A DNA stretch of 64,000 bases from Anaspis maculata (Eukaryota > Arthropoda > Insecta > Coleoptera > Scraptiidae). The stretch's first letter is position 1, and the number at the start of each line of letters is the position of its first letter. The stretch covers positions 1,726,070 to 1,790,069 of the forward strand of contig OX421967.1 of assembly GCA_949128115.1 (NCBI GenBank), written 5' to 3'. The translations under genes were made by a program, and so were the position numbers. Below, piece after piece: positions 6,865 to 14,480 of this stretch. The notes beneath the pieces are model-generated. The model was not told the DNA's origin, did no database searches, and saw nothing but the letters and a program-made list of their open reading frames with translations.

Positions 6865-8058
6865 ATGGTCGATGTATTAAACATAACAGAAAAAGTGATC
6901 TCTGATGATTCCATTATTTCATGGGATTATCATGAGCATCAAGCGTACACCCAAAAATTCAACAACAATGATGAAATACGAATTCCAATTGCCGAAGATT
7001 TGTGCACGTTACCGTCTCAAAGTCATATTTATGTAGAAGGAAGAGTTTTGGCTAAAGATGGGTCCGTCAGTAAAGATACTAAATTGGTAAATAATTTTTT
7101 CGCACACTGTTTGAGCGAAATTCGTTATGAAGTCAACGGTATACCGGTCGATTCTACTATAAAGCCGGGACTGGCAGCAACTATTAAAGGTTACTGCTCA
7201 TTTACAGAAAATGATCTTAAAGGATTGGAAAATTCTGGGTGGGGTAAAGACTTTACTGATAAATATCATGGAAAATTCAATATTTGCGTACCACTCAGCA
7301 CGTTGCTGGGTTTTGCAGAAGATTATAAGAAAATTATGTTAAACGTGAGGCAGGAACTCGTACTTATAAGAAGCAATACAGATCATGATGCAGTTTTAAA
7401 TATTACCGCCGGGGCTGAACCTACGATTGCATTCGACAAAATTTATTGGAATGTACCCCACATCACACCTAATCTTGCTCGAGAATTGGCGCTCACAAAA
7501 TACATTGGAAAAAATGTTGACACCGCAGTTGCTTTCCGTTCATGGGAAATGCACTATTTACCATCGGTACCCCAAACCAGAAGTCATACGTGGCCCATCA
7601 AAACAACCACTGCAAGCGAAGCTCCCAGATACGTTATCTTAATGTTCCAAACAGATCGTGAGAAAAAGTTTAACAAGGACATGAGCAAATTTGACCACAT
7701 CAGTTTTCAAAATATTCGAGTTTATCTAAATTCTCAACGAAAACCGTACTCAAATTTAAATATAGATTTTGGAAGCAATTGTTATGCAGCATTGTATCAG
7801 TTATATTTGAATTTCCAAAAGTCCTATTATTATCATGATTCATCACATCCTGCACTCAACACCGATGAATTTAAGGATTCTCCCATGATTGTCATAGATT
7901 TTTCAAATCAAAGAGAAAGTCTTTCCAATTCAGTGGTTCTTCGGATAGAATTCGACACCAAAGATGTAGTTCCTGCAAATACGGCAGCCTATGCCTTGAT
8001 TCTACATGACCGGAGATTCACCTACAATGCGTTCACAAAACAAATCAAGCAAATCTAA
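6865..8058 (+). CDS. Major capsid protein (double jelly roll, hexon-like)
   Basis: A 397-aa protein that forms the trimeric capsomers of adintovirus/Maverick virions. It is recognised by overall pattern: VDVLNITEKVISDDSI at the start, then an acidic IRIPIAEDLCTLPSQSHIYVEG strand region, NNFFAHCLSEIRYEVNGIPVD, an ICVPLSTLLGFAEDYKKI segment, and near the C-terminus MIVIDFSNQRESL followed by VLRIEF and a terminal YALILHDRRFTYN. These are typical of insect Polinton capsid proteins. The frame is intact with an ATG in ATAATGG context. An AATAAA lies at 8104-8109. The gene is convergent with the PLA2-like gene. Confidence 0.9.
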   Translation: MVDVLNITEKVISDDSIISWDYHEHQAYTQKFNNNDEIRIPIAEDLCTLPSQSHIYVEGRVLAKDGSVSKDTKLVNNFFAHCLSEIRYEVNGIPVDSTIKPGLAATIKGYCSFTENDLKGLENSGWGKDFTDKYHGKFNICVPLSTLLGFAEDYKKIMLNVRQELVLIRSNTDHDAVLNITAGAEPTIAFDKIYWNVPHITPNLARELALTKYIGKNVDTAVAFRSWEMHYLPSVPQTRSHTWPIKTTTASEAPRYVILMFQTDREKKFNKDMSKFDHISFQNIRVYLNSQRKPYSNLNIDFGSNCYAALYQLYLNFQKSYYYHDSSHPALNTDEFKDSPMIVIDFSNQRESLSNSVVLRIEFDTKDVVPANTAAYALILHDRRFTYNAFTKQIKQI

Positions 8059-8103
8059 GTTTGCAATATTATGTAGTATTACTGATGTAACGGATGCGGA
8101 AGA

Positions 8104-8140
8104 AATAAATACATTTTTTACATTTTACTATTCTTTTATT
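8104..8140. terminator. Back-to-back poly(A) signals between convergent genes
   Basis: AATAAA on the plus strand (8104-8109) follows the capsid gene, and TTTATT (AATAAA on the minus strand, 8135-8140) follows the PLA2-like gene. The two transcripts would end in the same short 128-bp gap. Confidence 0.5.
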
Positions 8141-8186
8141 TTAGCTAGGTACTAGTACAATTTATAGAGTAGGAGTTTTAAACTCC

Positions 8187-8615
8187 TCAAATCTTTTTTT
8201 TCTTCAGCTTCTTCTTCTTTCTTCTTCTTCTTCTCTTCTTTTTTTTCTTTCTAATTGCACTTTCCACTTTTTCCAACCCCATTCCCAATTTACGTTTGGC
8301 TTTCATGATGTTAGTGATGAACCAGGCAGTTGTTTTTTCCCCAAGTGATGCATCCTTTGATTTCACTCTTTCCCAAGCCCGATTCTCTAGAATCTTGTCA
8401 GATATATGACGGGCACTTAGCTTTTTTTCTTTAGAATAGGCTATATCATGGTCTCTGGCAGCCTGATCCAGTTTGTTTATACCAGGATCCCCACGTTGCA
8501 AGCGTTTATGCAACTGAGTGCCAGGTCCAAGGTACTGATATCCTGGGATGTGAAGTTCGAATGGTAGCTTGTTTATTATCTCGTTTACTAAACCATCTCC
8601 TTCAACAAGCGACAT
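8187..8615 (-). CDS. Parvovirus-VP1-type phospholipase A2 virion protein
   Basis: A 142-aa minus-strand protein with the viral PLA2 fold signature. The calcium loop is Y28-L-G-P-G32, preceded by LPFELHIPGYQ, and the catalytic pair is H56-D57 in AARDHDIAY, with D50 in NKLDQAA. The family acts in virions of parvoviruses and adintoviruses to breach the endosomal membrane. The C-terminal ~30 residues are nearly pure Lys/Arg, encoded by a second AAG/AGA-rich simple repeat (about 8200-8245), and could be a nuclear-localisation or DNA-binding tail or a repeat expansion. His, Asp and the calcium loop are all present, so the domain looks active. The start is the ATG at 8615. Confidence 0.88.
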   Translation of the reverse strand: MSLVEGDGLVNEIINKLPFELHIPGYQYLGPGTQLHKRLQRGDPGINKLDQAARDHDIAYSKEKKLSARHISDKILENRAWERVKSKDASLGEKTTAWFITNIMKAKRKLGMGLEKVESAIRKKKKKRRRRRKKKKLKKKKI

Positions 8616-8782
8616 TGCACTGTTACTGCTTGTTGATAATATAAGGATTTATTCACCCCCACTTCTAAGCTTCACCTTGTGATAATCGAAGAACCATGAG
8701 AATAATGATGTTAATCTTTGAATGGGGGAATATAAATAAATACTAAATCCATTTCGTTTCAATTTATTTTAGAGCATAGATT
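8616..8782. other. Intergenic gap, weak promoter-like sequence only
   Basis: This holds no open frame of note. A TATA-like TTATATT on the minus strand (8639-8645) lies about 25 bases before the PLA2-like ATG, and an AATATAAATAAAT lies near 8728-8740. Neither has a clear initiator. Confidence 0.3.
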
Positions 8783-9022
8783 TTAATACAATTTATGAAG
8801 TATAATTAGATCATTAGATAGATATGGTTTTAACATGTATAAATATTTTCTATAACTATCGCAGTTGAACTGCTCACAAAGATATTTTATTCTTATTCTA
8901 GATTTAAGATAAGCAAAACATAAATTATAACCTAAACTATTAACTATCAATGCATTTTGTTTGTTGAGGCTGTGAGATGCGTTAAATGATAGATATTCGC
9001 ATTCTTCACTTATATTAGTCAC
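8783..9022 (-). CDS. Uncertain 79-aa frame behind the 204-aa minus-strand gene
   Basis: This minus-strand frame has a GTG, not ATG, at its listed start and follows the 204-aa gene with a 17-base gap in another phase. The coding-like sequence continues upstream of the GTG (…DNLRRVV) and overlaps the end of that gene. It is rich in Tyr, Leu and Asn (NLCFAYLKSRIRIKYLCEQF; YRKYLYMLKPYL). It could be a second exon, since the junction TTTCAG on the minus strand at about 9041-9046 looks like a splice acceptor, or a C-terminus lost by frameshift, or chance. I do not recognise it. Confidence 0.3.
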   Translation of the reverse strand: MTNISEECEYLSFNASHSLNKQNALIVNSLGYNLCFAYLKSRIRIKYLCEQFNCDSYRKYLYMLKPYLSNDLIILHKLY

Positions 9023-9039
9023 AACTCTTCTTAAATTGT

Positions 9040-9654
9040 CTACTGAAATTTTAGGTTTTCATAGTCCATGCGTACTACAACTGGACAGTGATGTAACATG
9101 AACAATAAACAATTTGCATTCTCAGAATTAGTTTGCAACAAAGGAGTCAACACACAGTATATATTTGAAATTAAATCACCACTCAGCTTTCTCACACCTC
9201 TTAGCAAGTCGAAGTAGAAATTTTTAAATTCCTGATGTTTGAGGATGTTCAATCGATTGCTGATGATTTCACATATGCCGCGCCATTCTGTAGCTGTTTC
9301 TCGTGCCAAAAAAACATGTTGATGTTCGTTTATAATTTGAATAACTCGAACGTTGTTTACTTCAGTGAAGTGGATGCTGATGTTTTTCAGTAGTAGAGGC
9401 ATCGGTTTGTTTGAAGGGGATTGTAGCTGTAAGTAATCGAGAAGAAGATCGAAAATTTCCTGGAACTCAATCCAATCTTCTTCCTCAAAGTTGACACATT
9501 GATTATTACCACACAATCTCACTAGTGGAGTAAACTGTCGCTCAATACTCAAACCGACACTGATGTATTTGCGTTTTGATTTATTCAAAAAATGCGTTGT
9601 TTCATTTATCAAAGGTAAATAACCCGAAGGTGACTTGCTATTGGACTTCTCCAT
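9040..9654 (-). CDS. Unrecognised 204-aa protein near the element's right end
   Basis: A complete minus-strand ATG frame of 204 aa. No family is recognised. Residues 30-50 read as alternating strands (KYISVGLSIE then FTPLVRL), followed by an acidic amphipathic helix (FEEEDWIEFQEIFDLLLDYL), a further strand pair (LLLKNISIHFTEV, NVRVIQIINEH, QHVFLA) and a helical C-terminus. There is no signal peptide or membrane segment. Its frame is clean and it has a well-spaced core promoter (TATATT plus TCAGT), so I consider it a real element gene. It is the outermost gene before the right terminus. Confidence 0.65.
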   Translation of the reverse strand: MEKSNSKSPSGYLPLINETTHFLNKSKRKYISVGLSIERQFTPLVRLCGNNQCVNFEEEDWIEFQEIFDLLLDYLQLQSPSNKPMPLLLKNISIHFTEVNNVRVIQIINEHQHVFLARETATEWRGICEIISNRLNILKHQEFKNFYFDLLRGVRKLSGDLISNIYCVLTPLLQTNSENANCLLFMLHHCPVVVRMDYENLKFQ

Positions 9655-9661
9655 GATGATA

Positions 9662-9695
9662 ACTGAACCACACTGCTGATGATCTTCAATATATC
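9662..9695 (-). promoter_or_regulatory. Core promoter of the 204-aa minus-strand gene (TATA + TCAGT)
   Basis: On the minus strand, GATATATT (9695-9688) is followed by the arthropod initiator TCAGT (9666-9662). The initiator A at 9664 is 29 bases after the first T of TATATT, which is canonical spacing. It gives a 9-base leader before the ATG at 9654. Confidence 0.55.
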
Positions 9696-9731
9696 TATTC
9701 CATCCCTACCACTTCCCCACCACTTTATGTA

Positions 9732-9983
9732 TCAAGGTCAGAGCCGGTCAAGGTGAATAAACCTGTTGAAGGTCAATGGTCGGTGAAGGTTGAGATGAAT
9801 GACCTCTGTCAAGGTTAAGGTGAACGACCTTTTGAGCTGAATGACCTGTCAAGGTCAGGTGAATGACCGTCAAGGTGAATGACCTGTCAAGGTCAGGTGA
9901 ATGACCTGTCAAGGTCAGGTGAATGACCCGTCAAGGTGAATGACCTGTCAAGGTCAGGTGAATGACCTGTCAAGGTCAAGGTT
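9732..9983. repeat. Minisatellite of AGGTCA half-sites (TCAAGGTCA array)
   Basis: A degenerate then regular ~22/38-bp repeat built from GAATGACCTGTCAAGGTCAG. Six perfect TCAAGGTCA words lie at 9732, 9849, 9887, 9909, 9948 and 9970, and each of the last five is part of TGACCT-GTCA-AGGTCA, an everted pair of the nuclear-receptor half-site AGGTCA. TCAAGGTCA is the extended half-site known for FTZ-F1/SF-1 and ERR-type receptors. The array sits between the outermost gene and the element terminus. Confidence 0.85.
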
Positions 9984-10024
9984 GCTCCCCCCACTCCTGA
10001 CTCCGCGCCCTTATATCCCCTACT
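9984..10024. other. Apparent right terminus of the Maverick-like element
   Basis: A short C-rich segment ends ...CCCCTACT at 10,024. From 10,025 the sequence matches the satellite monomer exactly (CACGTCTCAGG). The final CT fits an inverted terminus beginning AG. The matching left terminus is outside the window, so the inverted repeat cannot be confirmed. Confidence 0.5.
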
Positions 10025-11535
10025 CACGTCTCAGGTTTGTTTAAATCATCAGTTGCGTTCCTTAAAACTTTCCGTTGATCAAAATATGGTGTGTCAGCGT
10101 CAAAACTACCTTTTTATGGCAAGAATCCAAGACTCAAAAATTTCACATTTTACCTTGCTATAGCAAGGCAAATGTTTGTCTTCAAAAAAAGCCACTTTGT
10201 TGATAATCGCTCAATCAATTTGAAAACAGTGTCATGTTGTTTGGAGCCCTAATAATAGTAAAAATCTCTGAAATCTTCTCGATTGCACTTTAGGTTTCCG
10301 AGAGAAAGTGCTCGGCATTCTGCACTCTTTTGTGCGGAGTGTTCGTATCTACTTCGACGCCACACGTCTCAGGTTCGTTTAAATCATCTGTTGCGTCTCT
10401 TAAAACATTCCGTTGATCAAAATATGGTGTGTCAGCGTCAAAACTACCTTTTTATGGCAAGAATCCAAGACTCAAAAATTTCACATTTTACCTTGCTACA
10501 GCAAGGCAAATGTTTTGTCTTCGAAAAAAGCCATTTTGTTAAGAATTGCTCAATCAATTTGTAAACAGTGTCATGTTGTTTGGAGCCCTAATAATAGTCA
10601 AAATCTCTGAAATCTCCTCGATTGCACTTTAGGTTTCCGAGAAAAAGTGCTCGGCATTCTGCACTCTTTTGTGCGGAGTGTTCGTATCTCCTTCGACGCC
10701 ACACGTCTCAGGTTCGTTAAAATCATCTGTTGCGTCTCTTAAAACATTCCGTTGATCAAAATATGGTGTGTCAGCGTCAAAACTACCTTTTTATGGCAAG
10801 AATCCAAGACTCAAAAATTTCACATTTTACCTTGCTATAGCAAGGCAAATGTTTGTCTTCAAAAAAGCCACTTTGTTGATAATCGCTCAATCAATTTGAA
10901 AACAATGTCATGTTGTTTGGAGCCCTAATAATAGTCAAAATCTCCGAAATCTCCTCGATTGCACTTTAGGTTTCCGAGAAAAAGTGCTCGGCATTCTGCA
11001 CTCTTTTGTGCGGAGTGTTCGTATCTCCTTCGACGCCACACGTCTCAGGTTTGTTTAAATCATCAGTTGCGTTCCTTAAAACTTTCCGTTGATCAAAATA
11101 TGGTGTGTCAGCGTCAAAACTACCTTTTTATGGCAAGAATCCAAAACTCAAAAATTTCACATTTTACCTTGCTATAGCAAGGCAAATGTTTGTCTTCAAA
11201 AAAAGCCACTTTGTTAATAATCGCTCAATCAATTTGAAAACAGTGTCATGTTGTTTGGAGCCCTAATAATAGTCAATATCTCTGAAATCTTCTCGATTGC
11301 ACTTTAGGTTTCCGAGAAAAAGTGCTCGGCATTTTGCACTCTTTTGTGCGGAGTGTTCGTATCTACTTCGACGCCACACGTCTCAGGTTCGTTTGAATCA
11401 TCAGTTGCGTCTCTTGAAACATTCCGTTGATCAAAATATGGTGTGTCAGCGTCAAAACTACCTTTTTATGGCAAGAATCCAAAACTCAAAAATTTCACAT
11501 TTTACCTTGCTATAGCAAGGCAAATGTTTGTCTTC
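10025..11535 (+). repeat. Satellite block repeated at +4,745 bp
   Basis: Matches 14,770 to about 16,280 almost base for base (one visible change in the monomer at 11,297: AAAAAGTG versus AAAATGTG at 16,042). The match starts exactly at the Maverick junction and fades near 11,535. Confidence 0.8.
11167..11182. repeat. Example of the 16-bp perfect palindrome present in each monomer
   Basis: CCTTGCTATAGCAAGG is self-complementary over all 16 bases. The same word recurs about every 338 bp throughout both satellite blocks. Its centre is the most length-variable spot of the monomer: TATATATA in some copies (e.g. 12,519-12,538), TTATA in others, and contracted or half-deleted in a few. Confidence 0.9.
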
Positions 11536-12419
11536 AAAAAAAGCCACTTTGTTAACATTCGCTCAATCACTTTGAAAACAGTGTCATGTTGTTTGGAGCC
11601 CTAATAATAGTCAAAATCTCTGAAATCTTCTCGATTGCACTTTAGGTTTCCAAGAAAAAGTGCTCGGCATTTTGCACTCTTTTGTGCGGAGTGTTCGTAT
11701 CTACTTCGACGCCACACGTCTCAGGTTCGTTTGAATCATCAGTTGCTTCTCTTGAAACATTCCGTTGATCAAAATATGGTGTGTCAGCGTCAAAACTACC
11801 TTTTTATGGCAAGAACCCAAGACTAAAAAATTTCTCATTTTACCTTGCTATAGCAAGGCAAATGTTTGTCTTCAAAAAAAGCCACTTTGTTAATGATCGC
11901 TCAATCAATTTGAGAACAGTGTCATGTTGTTTGGAGCCCTAATAATAGTCAAAATCTCTGAAATCTTCTCGATTGCACTATAGGTTTCCGAGAGAAAGTG
12001 CTCGGCATTCTGCACTCTTTTGTGCGGAGTGTTCGTATCTACTTCGACGCCACACGTCTCAGGTCCGTTTAAATCATCAGTTGCGTCTCTTAAAACATTC
12101 CGTTGATCAAAATATGGTGTGTCAGCGTCAAAACTACCTTTTTATGGCAAGAATCCAAAACTCAAAAATTTCACATTTTACCTTGCTATAGCAAGGCAAA
12201 TGTTTGTCTTCAAAAAAAGCCACTTTGTTAATAATCGCTCAATCAATTTGAAAACAGTGTCATGTTGTTTGAAGCCCTAATAATAGTCAAACTCCCTGAA
12301 ATCTTCTCGATTAAACTTTAGGTTTCCGAGAAAAAGTGCTCGGCATTTTGCACTCTTTTGTGCGGAGTGTTCGTATCTACTTCGACGCCACACGTCTCAA
12401 GTCCGTTTAAATCATCAGT

Positions 12420-14480
12420 TGCGTCTCTTAAAACATTCCGTTGATCAAAATATGGTGTGTCAGCGTCAAAACTACCTTTTTATGGCAAGAACCCAAGACT
12501 CAAAAATTTCACATTTTACCTTGCTATATATAGCAAGGCAAATGTTTGTCTTCAAAAAAAGCCACTTTGTTAATATTCGCTCAATCAATTTGAGAAACAG
12601 TGTCATGTTGTTTGAAGCCCTAATAATAGTCAAGATCTCAGAAATCTTCTCGATTGCACTTTAGGTTTCCGAGAAAAAGTGCTCGGCATTCTGCACTCTT
12701 TTGTGCGGAGTGTTCGTATCTACTTCGACGCCACACGTCTCAGGTTCGTTTAAATCATCAGTTGCGTCTCTTAAAACATTCCGTTGAACAAAATATGGTG
12801 TGTCACCGTCAAAACTACCTTTTTATGGCAAGAACCCAAGACTCAAAAATTTCACATTTTACCTTGCTATAGCCAGGCAAATGTTTGTCTTCCAAAAAAG
12901 CCACTTTGTTAATAATTGCTCAATCAATTTGAAAACAGTGTCATGTTGTTTGAAGCCCTAATAATAGTCAAGATCTCTGGAATCTCCTCGATTGCACTTC
13001 AAGTTTCCGAGAGAAAGTGCTCAGCATTCTGAACTCTTTTGTGCTGAGTGTTCGTATCTACTTCGACCCCACAAGTCCCAGGATCGTTTAAATCATCAGA
13101 TGCTTCTCTTGAAACATTCCGTTGATCAAAATATGATGAGTCAGCATCAAGACTACCTTTTTATGGCAAGAACCCAAGACTCAAAAATTTCCCATTCTAT
13201 CTTGCTTATAGCAAGGCAAATGTTTGTCTTCAAAAAAAGCCATTTTGTTAAGAATTGCTCAATCAATTTGAAAACAGTGTCATGATGTTCGAAGCCCTAA
13301 TAATAGTCAAGATCTCTGGAATCTCCTCGATTGCACTTCAAGTTGCCGAGAGAAAGTGCTCGGCATTCTGCACTCTTTTGTGCGGAGTGTTCGTATCTAC
13401 TTCAACGCCACACATCTCAGGTTCGTTTAAATCATCAGTTGCGTCTCTTGAAACATTCCGTTGATCAAAATATGGTGTGTCAGCGTCAAAACTACCTTTT
13501 TATGGCAAGAACCCAAGACTCAAAAATTTCACATTTTACCTTGCTATATATAGCAAGGCAAATGTTTGTCTTCAAAAAAAGCCACTTTGTTAATATTCGC
13601 TCAATCAATTTGAGAAACAGTGTCATGTTGTTTGAAGCCCTAATAATAGTCAAGATCTCAGAAATCTTCTCGATTGCACTTTAGGTTTCCGAGAAAAAGT
13701 GCTCGGCATTCTGCACTCTTTTGTGCGGAGTGTTCGTATCTACTTCGACGCCACACGTCTCAGGTTCGTTTAAATCATCAGTTGCGTCTCTTAAAACATT
13801 CCGTTGAACAAAATATGGTGTGTCACCGTCAAAACTACCTTTTTATGGCAAGAACCCAAGACTCAAAAATTTCACATTTTACCTTGCTATAGCCAGGCAA
13901 ATGTTTGTCTTCCAAAAAAGCCACTTTGTTAATAATTGCTCAATCAATTTGAAAACAGTGTCATGTTGTTTGAAGCCCTAATAATAGTCAAGATCTCTGG
14001 AATCTCCTCGATTGCACTTCAAGTTTCCGAGAGAAAGTGCTCAGCATTCTGAACTCTTTTGTGCTGAGTGTTCGTATCTACTTCGACCCCACAAGTCCCA
14101 GGATCGTTTAAATCATCAGATGCTTCTCTTGAAACATTCCGTTGATCAAAATATGATGAGTCAGCATCAAGACTACCTTTTTATGGCAAGAACCCAAGAC
14201 TCAAAAATTTCCCATTCTATCTTGCTTATAGCAAGGCAAATGTTTGTCTTCAAAAAAAGCCATTTTGTTAAGAATTGCTCAATCAATTTGAAAACAGTGT
14301 CATGATGTTTGAAGCTCTAATAATAGTCAAGATCTCTGGAATCTCCTCGATTGCACTTCAAGTTGCCGAGAGAAAGTGCTCGGCATTCTGCACTCTTTTG
14401 TGCGGAGTGTTCGTATCTACTTCAACGCCACACGTCTCAGGTTCGTTTAAATCATCAGTTGCGTCTCTTGAAACATTCCG
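12420..14480 (+). repeat. Two tandem copies of a 3-monomer (1,020-bp) higher-order unit
   Basis: Monomers at 12,654, 12,992 and 13,331 recur at 13,674, 14,012 and 14,351, with an offset of 1,020 bp. This includes a diagnostic monomer with TTGAACAAAA, another with CGACCCCACAAGTCCC, and the expanded TATATATA palindrome. Only scattered single-base differences are visible. Confidence 0.85.

Larger units (their letters stand above)
1..10024. mobile_element. Right part of a Maverick/Polinton (adintovirus-like) element, cut by window start
   Basis: A protein-primed PolB, adenain-like protease, pX-like core protein, penton, double-jelly-roll capsid protein and PLA2-type protein occur together, which is the Maverick/adintovirus gene set. 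Genes lie on both strands with convergent ends near 3.83 kb and 8.12 kb. No integrase or packaging ATPase was found here, so the left part must lie outside the window. The apparent right end is at 10,024, where the DNA switches within one base to the 338-bp satellite, and the last two bases of the element are CT, as expected of inverted termini that begin AG. Most frames are intact. Exceptions are the minus-strand gene broken at a GAA repeat and the protease without a start codon. Whether this is an active virus, a provirus or a recent relic cannot be told from half an element. Confidence 0.9.

Noticed and set aside
7427..7642. 71-aa frame inside the major capsid gene
   Set aside because: Shadow frame within a strongly supported gene.
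10959..11296. Monomer as an internal dimer of two ~169-bp halves
   Set aside because: Comparing the halves by eye gave only short, weakly placed similarities (GAAACATTCCG versus GAAAACAGTGT, offset about 158), which is not enough to claim.
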